From CAZCBD01 sp964496755 (GTDB lineage Bacteria; Bacteroidota; Ignavibacteria; Ignavibacteriales; Melioribacteraceae), in contig CAZCBD010000141.1 in the NCBI GenBank assembly GCA_964496755.1, forward strand, positions 1-7,370: a DNA stretch of 7,370 nt, in the 5' to 3' direction. A program made the translations under genes and the position numbers. Below the pieces are notes generated by a model. It saw nothing but the letters and a program-made list of their open reading frames with translations, had not been told where the DNA came from and did no database searches. Below are positions 1 to 6,446 of the stretch, one piece after another. Position 1 is the stretch's first letter; each line of letters opens with the position of its first letter.

Positions 1-541
1 AATTTTCTTTAAATGTTATTAATTTTGTTAAATATAAATAAGCCTCTTCGGGGGTTCGCATGTCGGGCTCGCTAACAATTTCAATTAGAGGTGTTCCACA
101 TCTGTTTACGTCAACCAATGTATATTCATTCGAATCATGAATAGATTTTCCTGCATCTTCTTCTAAATGTATTCGGGTAATTCCCAATATTTTTTTTTCG
201 TTTGTCGAAGTTGTTATTTCCAATTTACCATGTTCGCAAATAGGTAACTCGTATTGAGAAATCTGATACCCTTTCGGTAAATCAGGATAAAAGTAATTTT
301 TACGAGCAAATATTGATTTTCTGTTAATTGTGCAATTTGTTGCAAGCCCCATTAATACTGCATATTCTACGGCTTTTTTATTTAAGACAGGCAATACTCC
401 CGGATAGCCCAAGCATACGGGGCATATATTTGTGTTTGGGGCGGAACCAAATTTATTAGAACATCCACAAAATATTTTTGTTTCTGTTAATAGTTGCGCG
501 TGTACTTCTAATCCAATAATAACTTCGTATTTCTGACTCAT
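1..541 (-). CDS. gatB: Asp-tRNA(Asn)/Glu-tRNA(Gln) amidotransferase subunit B, N-terminal part
   Basis: This gene runs off the left edge; 180 residues are visible of a protein usually near 475-480. GatB is the tRNA-binding kinase/transamidase subunit of cytoplasmic GatCAB, which converts misacylated Glu-tRNA(Gln) or Asp-tRNA(Asn) to the correct amide using ammonia supplied by GatA. Visible hallmarks are the opening YEVIIGLEVHAQL (residues 5-17), a zinc-type cysteine set CGC...CPVC (C25, C27, C40, C43), the block CLGYPGVLPVLN (43-54), RKNYFYPDLPKGYQISQ (80-96), and HLEEDAGKS followed by DVNRCGTPLIEIVSEPD (144-160). These are family signatures, so identity is secure. The start is the ATG at 541-539, which begins at the conserved N-terminus. 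No clear Shine-Dalgarno lies upstream. The gene is divergent from bshB1, and gatA and gatC are not in view. Its presence suggests that amide aminoacyl-tRNAs are made at least partly by the indirect route. Confidence 0.96.
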   Translation of the reverse strand, partial: MSQKYEVIIGLEVHAQLLTETKIFCGCSNKFGSAPNTNICPVCLGYPGVLPVLNKKAVEYAVLMGLATNCTINRKSIFARKNYFYPDLPKGYQISQYELPICEHGKLEITTSTNEKKILGITRIHLEEDAGKSIHDSNEYTLVDVNRCGTPLIEIVSEPDMRTPEEAYLYLTKLITFKEN

Positions 542-688
542 AACAAAACCGTATAATTAATAATTTGAATTTTAAATATAAAAATAATTGAACTTTGAAT
601 TAAATTAAATTTGGATAGTTAAATTGATGAATGTATTTTAATTAAATCTAAGATTAGTAGTTTAAAAAAAGATCCGAAAGGGAAATAA
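542..688. promoter_or_regulatory. Divergent gatB/bshB1 intergenic region, promoters not resolved
   Basis: This 147-bp, very AT-rich gap must carry the promoters of two divergent genes. No confident sigma70 pair is visible. On the plus strand, TTGAAC at 588-593 resembles a -35 but has no good -10 at the right distance. TAAATTTG at 606-613 fits the Bacteroidota -7 pattern TAnnTTTG, but such strings are common by chance in this composition, and its distance to the nearest TTG is short. The bshB1 ribosome binding site, AAGGG at 678-682, lies six bases before the ATG. Confidence 0.4.
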
Positions 689-1414
689 ATGAAACTTGAT
701 GTTTTGGCTTTTGCAGCTCATCCGGATGATGTTGAAATGGGAATGGGCGCAACGATGATTAAATTATTTAAAAACGGTTTAAGTACAGGTATAATTGATT
801 TCACAAAAGGTGAATTGGCAACTCGCGGTACAAAGGAAATACGGATGGAAGAAGCTGCCGCAGCTTCTAAAATATTGGGGCTATCTGTTAGAGAGAATCT
901 TAATCTACCCGATGGTAAGCTAACAATAAAAGAGGAATATGTAAAGTTAGCAGTGCAGATGATCAGAAAGTATAAACCCGAAATAATTTTCGCTACATAT
1001 TTTGTTGACCGTCATCCTGATCATGAAGCATGTGGGGAACTAATCAAAAAGGCTATGTTTATGAGTGGTTTGCCAAAATATGAATCGGAATACGAAGGTA
1101 AAAAACAAGAAGCATATCGTCCGAAAAAAATTTTTTACTATATGATGACTTATGATTTTCCACCTACTTTTATTGTTGATGTTACCGAAACATTCAATCT
1201 TAAAATGGAAGCAATTAAATGTTACAAATCTCAAATTTATAATCCGGAAAGTGATGAGCCTCAGACTTTAATAAGTCAAAAAGGATTTTTTGAAATTTTT
1301 GAAAGTCGTGCCAGAGTATATGGTTTAAAAATAAGAAAGGAATTTGGAGAGGCATTTTTTGCTGAAGAGCCGATAGAGTATTTTTTTGAAAATTTTTATA
1401 ACAAAGGGGAATAG
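689..1414 (+). CDS. bshB1: Bacillithiol biosynthesis deacetylase BshB1 (LmbE/PIG-L family)
   Basis: This is a 241-residue LmbE-type zinc deacetylase, the usual length for BshB1. In bacillithiol synthesis BshB removes the acetyl group from GlcNAc-malate to give GlcN-malate, before BshC adds cysteine; the enzyme is cytoplasmic. The zinc motif AHPDD is at residues 10-14 (H11 and D14 as ligands), and the second motif HPDH at 109-112 supplies H112. The BshB1-like N-terminus (LDVLAFAAHPDDVEMGMG), the stretch DFTKGELATRG (37-47), NLPDG (72-76) and the KCYKSQ segment (near 178-183) favour BshB1 over other LmbE deacetylases such as mycothiol MshB or BshB2. The ATG is preceded by AAGGG six bases upstream. 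It stands alone: neither bshA nor bshC is in the window. Its stop codon falls inside the terminator hairpin. Thiol type cannot be read from this gene alone; in Chlorobi the pathway leads on to N-methyl-bacillithiol. Confidence 0.88.
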   Translation: MKLDVLAFAAHPDDVEMGMGATMIKLFKNGLSTGIIDFTKGELATRGTKEIRMEEAAAASKILGLSVRENLNLPDGKLTIKEEYVKLAVQMIRKYKPEIIFATYFVDRHPDHEACGELIKKAMFMSGLPKYESEYEGKKQEAYRPKKIFYYMMTYDFPPTFIVDVTETFNLKMEAIKCYKSQIYNPESDEPQTLISQKGFFEIFESRARVYGLKIRKEFGEAFFAEEPIEYFFENFYNKGE

Positions 1415-1426
1415 TTATTCCCCTTT
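1403..1426. terminator. Probable bidirectional terminator between bshB1 and glnA
   Basis: A perfect 10-bp stem, AAAGGGGAAT (1403-1412) with ATTCCCCTTT (1417-1426), closes a 4-base loop. It lies between two convergent genes; the bshB1 stop codon TAG (1412-1414) spans the stem/loop junction, and the glnA stop lies 18 bases beyond it. The stem has a 4-bp GC core and is flanked by A/T-rich tracts. The T-run is better in the minus direction (GTTATAAAAATTTTT after the stem) than in the plus direction, so it probably ends glnA efficiently and bshB1 more weakly. Confidence 0.75.
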
Positions 1427-1443
1427 AGTTTAAGATTAAAAAA

Positions 1444-2823
1444 TTAAAGTGTAAAATATTTTTTAAATTCAAATGGATGGGGCATTGTTGCAATTGCCTT
1501 TATATCTTCTTTTTTGATTTTAATCCATTGATTAATTAACTCTTCGGGAAAGACATTATCTCTGCGTAAAAATTCGTTGTCATTTTCTAAAGCTTCCAAA
1601 GCTTCTTCAAGATCACGAGGCAGGAATTTAATATCATCCATATTTTCTTCGGTTATATTTTTATCGAAAGGTCCAAAGCCTTCTTTGGTTGGATCGATTT
1701 TATTTACAACTCCGTCAATGCCTGCCATCAACATTGCACTTAAGCAAAAGTATGGATTGGCGGTAGCGTCGGGAGGTCTAAATTCAAATCGAGTTTTTTC
1801 CGGATTGGAAATATATTTAGGAATTCTAATTGCCGAAGCTCTGTTTCCGCGGCCGTATGTTAAGGCAACGGGGGCTTCAAAACCGGGAACAAGCCTTTTG
1901 TATGAATTTGTACTTGGGTTTGTGAATGCCGAAAGTGCTGCTGCATGTTTTAAAATGCCGCCTATAAAATATCTTCCCAGTTCATTAATGTTTCCGTAAT
2001 CGCCTTTTTTATAAAATGCGTTTTTTAAATTCTTCATTAAATACATGTGTAAATGCATTCCGTTGCCGGCTTGTTTGTACATTGGTTTTGGCATAAAGGT
2101 TAAAAATAAATTATGTTCGCGTGCCAAATTAAAAAGTAAGTATTTTCCGGTTACAATGTTATCAGCGGTTTTTAATAAATCGGAAAAATATGTTTCGATT
2201 TCTTGTTGTCCTCTATCGCCAACTTCATGGTGGTGATATTTAACTTCTATGCCACTTTCTTTAAAAAGTCTGCAAGCATCATCCCGAAAATCATCATATA
2301 AATCAAAAGGGTTTGCAGCATGGTAAGCATTGTGACTAAATTCTTCTTCGTGTTCAATAAAATAATATGATGCCGAGGTTCGTGTGTCGTAATCAACGTC
2401 TGAGAAAATATAAAATTCAAATTCCGGTCCCCACATCGAATGTGTTGCACCCGTATATTTTTTTAGAATGCTTTCGGCGGATTTGGCAATGGAACGTCCG
2501 TCTTGTGTAAAAGGAGTTCTTTTGTCATCAGTGAGAACAATGTTCGTATAAAAACTTAAAGTGGGGGTTTCTCTGAATTTATCGATAATTGCAGTGTTAA
2601 GGTCGGGCAACATTATCATGTCGCTATTCTGAACTTTTTTAAATCCGAAACTAGAGCCGTCAAATCCAACGCCTTCTTTAATCAATCTTTCAATCAAGCC
2701 GTCGCAGATGGGTAAAGATATGTGATGTAATCGTCCTATCAAATCTGTTGCTTTTAAATCAATTACTTCGATTTTGTGTTTTTTAATTAGTGCATTTATT
2801 GATTGCACGGTTTGCTTGGCCAT
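1444..2823 (-). CDS. glnA: Glutamine synthetase type I
   Basis: This 459-residue GSI makes glutamine from glutamate, ammonia and ATP in the cytoplasm, the main step of ammonium assimilation; GSI enzymes act as dodecamers. Landmarks in order are FDGSS (54-58), WGPEFEF (131-137, metal ligands E134 and E136), HHHEV then GQQEIE (E200 and E208, the E. coli E212/E220 pair at the same spacing), the AGNGMHLH loop (H257), NPSTNSYKRLVPGFEAP (R310, flap E316) and RFEFRPPD (E347, R349). The C-terminus MPHPFEFKKYF is typical. The adenylylation tyrosine of the E. coli YDLPP motif is absent: the region reads IKFLPRD (398-404). This fits an alpha-type enzyme controlled by feedback or proteins rather than by GlnE. 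A longer frame begins at a TTG at 2835, but the ATG at 2823 is preferred because GAGG sits six bases upstream. It lies downstream of eno, beyond two terminator-like hairpins. Confidence 0.96.
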   Translation of the reverse strand: MAKQTVQSINALIKKHKIEVIDLKATDLIGRLHHISLPICDGLIERLIKEGVGFDGSSFGFKKVQNSDMIMLPDLNTAIIDKFRETPTLSFYTNIVLTDDKRTPFTQDGRSIAKSAESILKKYTGATHSMWGPEFEFYIFSDVDYDTRTSASYYFIEHEEEFSHNAYHAANPFDLYDDFRDDACRLFKESGIEVKYHHHEVGDRGQQEIETYFSDLLKTADNIVTGKYLLFNLAREHNLFLTFMPKPMYKQAGNGMHLHMYLMKNLKNAFYKKGDYGNINELGRYFIGGILKHAAALSAFTNPSTNSYKRLVPGFEAPVALTYGRGNRASAIRIPKYISNPEKTRFEFRPPDATANPYFCLSAMLMAGIDGVVNKIDPTKEGFGPFDKNITEENMDDIKFLPRDLEEALEALENDNEFLRRDNVFPEELINQWIKIKKEDIKAIATMPHPFEFKKYFTL

Positions 2824-2829
2824 AATAAA

Positions 2830-2833
2830 CCTC
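2830..2833 (-). promoter_or_regulatory. glnA ribosome binding site
   Basis: On the minus strand GAGG lies six bases before the ATG at 2823-2821. Its position inside the possible N-terminal extension that starts at the TTG (2835-2833) supports the shorter protein as the real product. Confidence 0.65.
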
Positions 2834-2887
2834 AACCTATTTTTTGAAAATTCTCTTTCTTATGTTCGTTTGCTTTAATTAAAAAAG

Positions 2888-2914
2888 AAAAGCGTCTAAA
2901 ATATAGACGCTTTT
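2888..2914 (-). terminator. Rho-independent terminator downstream of eno
   Basis: A perfect 11-bp stem, AAAAGCGTCTA (2888-2898) with TAGACGCTTTT (2904-2914), closes a 5-base loop. Read on the minus strand the stem runs into TTTT, C, then TTTTTT (2887-2881), the classic intrinsic terminator form for transcripts coming from eno. It lies about 65 bp before the glnA start, so glnA either has its own promoter very close by or depends on read-through. Confidence 0.8.
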
Positions 2915-2953
2915 TGCGAAAAATTAAATAGTAAATAGAAAATTTATAAAAGA

Positions 2954-2973
2954 AAACGAATAAAAATTCGTTT
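2954..2973 (-). terminator. Second, weaker hairpin just after eno
   Basis: AAACGAAT (2954-2961) pairs with ATTCGTTT (2966-2973) around a 4-base loop, beginning 9 bases past the eno stop. On the minus strand it is followed by TCTTTT. The stem has only two G-C pairs and is less stable than the hairpin at 2888-2914. It may act in tandem with that hairpin or protect the eno mRNA 3' end. Confidence 0.45.
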
Positions 2974-2982
2974 CAGCAAAAT

Positions 2983-4275
2983 CTATTTCGAATAATTAAT
3001 TGCATCAATACCAGCAAACAAAGCAGTTGTATCTAATTCTTCTTCGATTCTTAAAAGTTGATTGTATTTTGCAATTCTATCGGTTCTTGAGAGGGAACCG
3101 GTTTTAATTTGGCCGGCATTTGTGGCAACTGTAACATCGGCTAATGTAACATCTTCGGTTTCACCCGAGCGATGAGAAATAACGGAAGTGTATCCTGCCA
3201 GTTTTGCCATTTCAATGGCTTCCAAGGTTTCAGTTAAAGTACCTATCTGATTTAATTTAATTAAAATAGAATTGGCAATACTTTTATCAATTCCTTCGGC
3301 AAGTCTTGCAGTGTTGGTTACAAATAAATCGTCGCCAACAAGTTGAATTTTATCGCCAAGAGCATCGGTTAGATTTTTCCAACCTTCCCAATCGTTTTCA
3401 TCTAAACCGTCTTCAATAGAAATTATCGGATATTTATTTACAAGGTCTTGGTACACTTTAATCATATCATCGCTTGATTTTTTTGATTTGTCCGATTTAA
3501 AAAATTCATAAACTTTTTCATCCTTCAAAAACATTTCACTTGAAGCCACATCCATTGCAATTGAAATTTCATCACCAACTTTGTATCCGGCTTTGTTAAT
3601 TGCTTCCAAGATTGTTTCAATAGCTTCTTCATTGGATTTTAGATTTGGGGCAAAACCGCCTTCGTCACCAACCGAGGTGCTGTAACCTTTTGATTTTAAA
3701 ACCGATTTCAAAGCATGAAAAGTTTCCGTGCCCATTCTTAAAGATTCGGCAAAAGAAGAAGCACCGTGAGGCATAATCATAAATTCCTGAAAATCGACAG
3801 TATTATCCGCATGGCTGCCACCGTTGATTATATTCATCATTGGAACAGGAAGCACGCGTGCATTAGTTCCGCCAATGTATCTGTATAAAGGTAAACCTAA
3901 AGTTTCTGCAGCCGCTTTTGCTACTGCAAGAGAGACTCCCAAAATTGCGTTTGCTCCTAATACGGATTTATTTGGTGTGCCGTCAAGTTCACATAAAAAG
4001 TGATCGATACCGACCTGATCTGTTGCATCCCAATCTATTAATTCGTCTGCAATTTTATTATTCACATTGTCAACAGCATTTAAAACACCTTTGCCTGAAA
4101 ATCTTTCTTTATCTCCGTCGCGTAATTCAACAGCTTCGTGCTCACCGGTTGATGCTCCGCTTGGAACAGCGGCTCTTCCAATTATTCCCGATTCAAGTAA
4201 AACTTCAACCTCTACGGTTGGGTTGCCTCTTGAATCCAGTATTTCACGACCTAATACATCTACTATTGTTGTCAT
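2983..4275 (-). CDS. eno: Enolase (phosphopyruvate hydratase)
   Basis: This is a full-length 430-residue bacterial enolase, which interconverts 2-phosphoglycerate and phosphoenolpyruvate in glycolysis and gluconeogenesis. The N-terminus IVDVLGREILDSRGNPTVEVEV is standard. The mobile loop SGASTGEHEAVELRDGD (39-55), H155 (in GGSHADN), E164 (in QEFMIMP) and the general acid E205 (in GDEGG) are present. Magnesium ligands are D242, E288 (in SIEDGLDENDW) and D315 (in GDDLFVTN). The catalytic base K340 (in IKLNQIGT), the SHRSGETED signature (367-375) and K391 are all intact. The ATG at 4275 is preceded on the minus strand by AGAGGT five bases upstream (4281-4286). A sigma70-like promoter lies about 60-95 bp upstream, and two hairpins follow the stop. 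It appears to be a single-gene unit. Confidence 0.98.
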   Translation of the reverse strand: MTTIVDVLGREILDSRGNPTVEVEVLLESGIIGRAAVPSGASTGEHEAVELRDGDKERFSGKGVLNAVDNVNNKIADELIDWDATDQVGIDHFLCELDGTPNKSVLGANAILGVSLAVAKAAAETLGLPLYRYIGGTNARVLPVPMMNIINGGSHADNTVDFQEFMIMPHGASSFAESLRMGTETFHALKSVLKSKGYSTSVGDEGGFAPNLKSNEEAIETILEAINKAGYKVGDEISIAMDVASSEMFLKDEKVYEFFKSDKSKKSSDDMIKVYQDLVNKYPIISIEDGLDENDWEGWKNLTDALGDKIQLVGDDLFVTNTARLAEGIDKSIANSILIKLNQIGTLTETLEAIEMAKLAGYTSVISHRSGETEDVTLADVTVATNAGQIKTGSLSRTDRIAKYNQLLRIEEELDTTALFAGIDAINYSK

Positions 4276-4343
4276 TTTTTACCTCTTTTTTTATTGGAAA
4301 TCTAATCTTTAAACTTATTAATTTAGTGAAGTAAATTCAATCG

Positions 4344-4372
4344 ATTATATTTTGTTGAAGTTGGTATTACAA
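4344..4372 (-). promoter_or_regulatory. Predicted sigma70-type promoter of eno
   Basis: On the minus strand TTGTAA (4372-4367) and a perfect TATAAT (4349-4344) are separated by exactly 17 bases. Initiation would fall near 4337, giving a 5' leader of about 60 bases before eno. A perfect TTGACA on the same strand at 4384-4379 lies just upstream but has no -10 at a normal distance. No equally good promoter is visible for the divergent radical SAM gene at 4447. Confidence 0.55.
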
Positions 4373-4446
4373 TAGGAGTGTCAATTAAATTTTAAATTTT
4401 TGTTTTTACGTATTTTATTATTTTTAACTTAAAAAAAAGAGTTTAA

Positions 4447-5391
4447 ATGGATTATAAATATTTGTTCGGACCTGTTCCGTCAAGAAGATTGGGAAAGTCG
4501 TTAGGTGTTGACTTAGTTCCTTTTAAAGTGTGTTCACTAAATTGTGTGTATTGTGAAACCGGACGTACAACAAATTTGACTTCCGAAAGAAAAGAATATA
4601 TCCCCATTGATGAAATCATTTTAGAATTAAAAGATTTTTTTTCGGAACGGCAAGATATTGATATTATTACTTTTTCAGGGGCAGGCGAACCCACTTTAAA
4701 TTCGGGAATAGGGAAAATTATTAGTTTTATTAAATTGAATTTTCCGCAATATAAACTAGCTTTAATCACAAATGGTACTTTATTAACTGATTCAAATTTA
4801 TGTGAAGAAATTAAGGATGTTGATTTGATTCTTCCGTCGCTGGATGCAGTTTCCGAAAATGTTTTTAAAAAAATTAATCGCGGAAAAAGCAATTTATCTC
4901 AAGCTAAAATAATTCAAGGCTTAATTAATTTTAATAGGAATTATAATTCCAGAATGTGGCTGGAGATTTTTTTAATTCCCGGGTTTAATGATTCCCATGA
5001 AGAATTAATGTTACTTGTTGATGCTGCAAAAAAGATAAATCCTGAAAGAGTACAATTAAATACTTTAGATAGGCCGGGTACGGAAAGTTGGGTTCAACCA
5101 ATGGCAAAAAAAAGATTGGAAGAAATTGCGAAGTTATTTTTGCCACTTACAGCAGAAGTAATTGCGAAATTTGATTATTCAAAAGAAAATAATTTAGCAT
5201 CGGAAAAGGTGAAAGAAAAAATAATGGCTATAATTTCGAGGCGCCCTTGTACAATAGATGATTTGCAACATATGACATTAAATTCTAAATCGGTGATTTT
5301 GAAGGAAATCGGTATGTTGATTTCGGAAAATAAAATTAAAATTACCACAAAAGAGCGTGGCGATTTTTTTGAGTTAAAAGGTTCAAGGTGA
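4447..5391 (+). CDS. Radical SAM protein, COG0731 (wyosine synthase-like) family, with C-terminal winged helix
   Basis: This is a 314-residue radical SAM enzyme whose substrate I cannot name. The N-terminus FGPVPSRRLGKSLGVDLVPFKVCSLNCVYCETG matches the bacterial COG0731 group. The SAM [4Fe-4S] motif is CxxxCxxC with C29, C33 and C36. FSGAGEPTL (76-84) is the SAM-contacting GGE-like motif, followed by TNGTLL (108-113) and an LPSLDA strand (129-134). The only other cysteines are C119 and C268, so the second-cluster cysteines that archaeal TYW1 carries upstream of its SAM motif are missing. Residues 254-312 look like a winged helix-turn-helix (KVKEKIMAIISRRPCTIDDL to a final beta-hairpin), which could bind nucleic acid or a partner. 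The ATG has a weak AGAG five bases upstream. The 49-bp gap to the CheB gene, without a visible terminator, allows co-transcription. Family placement is firm; activity is unknown. Confidence 0.85.
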   Translation: MDYKYLFGPVPSRRLGKSLGVDLVPFKVCSLNCVYCETGRTTNLTSERKEYIPIDEIILELKDFFSERQDIDIITFSGAGEPTLNSGIGKIISFIKLNFPQYKLALITNGTLLTDSNLCEEIKDVDLILPSLDAVSENVFKKINRGKSNLSQAKIIQGLINFNRNYNSRMWLEIFLIPGFNDSHEELMLLVDAAKKINPERVQLNTLDRPGTESWVQPMAKKRLEEIAKLFLPLTAEVIAKFDYSKENNLASEKVKEKIMAIISRRPCTIDDLQHMTLNSKSVILKEIGMLISENKIKITTKERGDFFELKGSR

Positions 5392-5440
5392 AATACTATT
5401 TTGTTTTTTATATTATATGTAAAATTTATTTAGAGTTATT

Positions 5441-6418
5441 ATGAAAGTTTTAATTGTTGAAGATGATACTTCAAGTAGGATTCTATTAAAAAAAATTCTA
5501 GCAAAACAAAATTATGAAATAGAGATTGCTACAAACGGTTTAGAAGCCAAAGAATTAGTAAGCAAAATAAAATTTGATGCTGTATTAACGGATTGGATGA
5601 TGCCGGAATTGGATGGGCTTGAATTGATTAAATATATTCGTCGCAATGTTATTCCTGCTCCTGCAATTATTATGATTACAGCTCTTTCTTCACGGGAAGC
5701 ATGTGATAAGGCATTAAATGCCGGGGCGGATGATTATATTACTAAGCCGATTTATCGTGATGAAGTACTTTTACGTTTGGGTAATTGTTTAAATCGAAAG
5801 ACTTTTTCAATTGATTATGATTTTGATGTTGAAGAAGAGGTGACTGAGTTGCTGGATTTTTATGGAGTTTGTATTGCAACTAGTACCGGTGGACCTCAAA
5901 CTTTAACTTATTTTTTCAAAAATTTGAAATCAACAAAAAAAGCTGCTTTTTTTATTGTTCTGCATGGTCCTTCTTGGATGTTAAAAAATTTTCCTGAAAA
6001 ACTTCAGGAAGTTACGGATATGAATGTATGTTTAGGGAAGGAAGGTGAAGAAATAAAGCCCGGCAATATTTATTTGGCTCCGGGAGAGGTGCATATGATT
6101 GTTGATTCTAAAACAAAAAAGATAAATTTAATTGATACTCCTCCTGAAAATTTTGTTAAACCTTCGGCCGATCCTTTGTTTAAAAGTGTTTCAAAAATAT
6201 TCGGTAAAAATACTTTGGGAATAGTTTTAACCGGAATGGGGAGAGACGGTACTATTGGCTCCGGTTATGTTAATGCTGCAGGAGGTGTTGTTTTTGCACA
6301 AGACCCTGCTACGGCTATTTTACCTTCAATGCCTGCTTCGGTGATTGAATTAAAAATTGCTAAAAAGGTTTTGGATATTGAATCTTTAGCTAAAGCTGTT
6401 GATAATTTTGTTTTGTAA
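5441..6418 (+). CDS. cheB: Response regulator with CheB-type protein-glutamate methylesterase domain
   Basis: This 325-residue protein has the CheB layout. An N-terminal receiver domain (1-117) has acidic residues E7, D8 and D9, phosphoacceptor D51 (in LTDWMMPELDG), T80 and K102 (in TKPIY). A short linker (about 118-140) leads to a methylesterase domain (141-325). CheB removes methyl esters from, or deamidates, glutamyl side chains of chemoreceptors when phosphorylated, tuning adaptation. The catalytic triad is intact: S148 in ATSTGGP, H175, and D269 in LTGMGRDGT. PSADPLF (241-247) and AQDPATAILPSMPASVIE are also typical. The histidine loop is unusual, LHGPSWMLKNF in place of the usual QHMPxxFTxxFA. 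No cheR, cheA, cheW or receptor gene is nearby, so it may be a dedicated or non-chemotaxis paralog; the symbol denotes family. The start ATG has a weak AGAG upstream, and the protein length is close to typical CheB. Confidence 0.88.
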   Translation: MKVLIVEDDTSSRILLKKILAKQNYEIEIATNGLEAKELVSKIKFDAVLTDWMMPELDGLELIKYIRRNVIPAPAIIMITALSSREACDKALNAGADDYITKPIYRDEVLLRLGNCLNRKTFSIDYDFDVEEEVTELLDFYGVCIATSTGGPQTLTYFFKNLKSTKKAAFFIVLHGPSWMLKNFPEKLQEVTDMNVCLGKEGEEIKPGNIYLAPGEVHMIVDSKTKKINLIDTPPENFVKPSADPLFKSVSKIFGKNTLGIVLTGMGRDGTIGSGYVNAAGGVVFAQDPATAILPSMPASVIELKIAKKVLDIESLAKAVDNFVL

Positions 6419-6446
6419 AGACTGGAAATAGTAATTAGGTTGGTTA

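Noticed and set aside
606..613. TAAATTTG as a Bacteroidota-type -7 element for bshB1
   Set aside because: It matches TAnnTTTG, but the upstream TTG is only 15 bases away and the region is so AT-rich that chance matches are expected; it is mentioned only as a weak possibility.
1577..1999. 140-codon plus-strand open frame opposite glnA (and smaller ones at 2045-2236 and, on the minus strand out of frame, 2247-2450)
   Set aside because: They overlap an intact glutamine synthetase with all active-site residues; their translations show no domain or start signal.
2824..2835. Upstream TTG start for glnA adding four residues (MRFI)
   Set aside because: The GAGG ribosome binding site lies within those codons at the right distance for the ATG at 2823, and MAKQ-type N-termini are normal for the family.
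3918..4334. Long plus-strand open frames opposite eno (also 4067-4312)
   Set aside because: They lie antisense to an intact enolase and have low-complexity, leucine- or serine-rich translations with no family features; they are shadows of the real gene.
4452..4892. 146-codon minus-strand open frame opposite the radical SAM gene
   Set aside because: It is antisense to a conserved protein with clear motifs and has no recognisable content.
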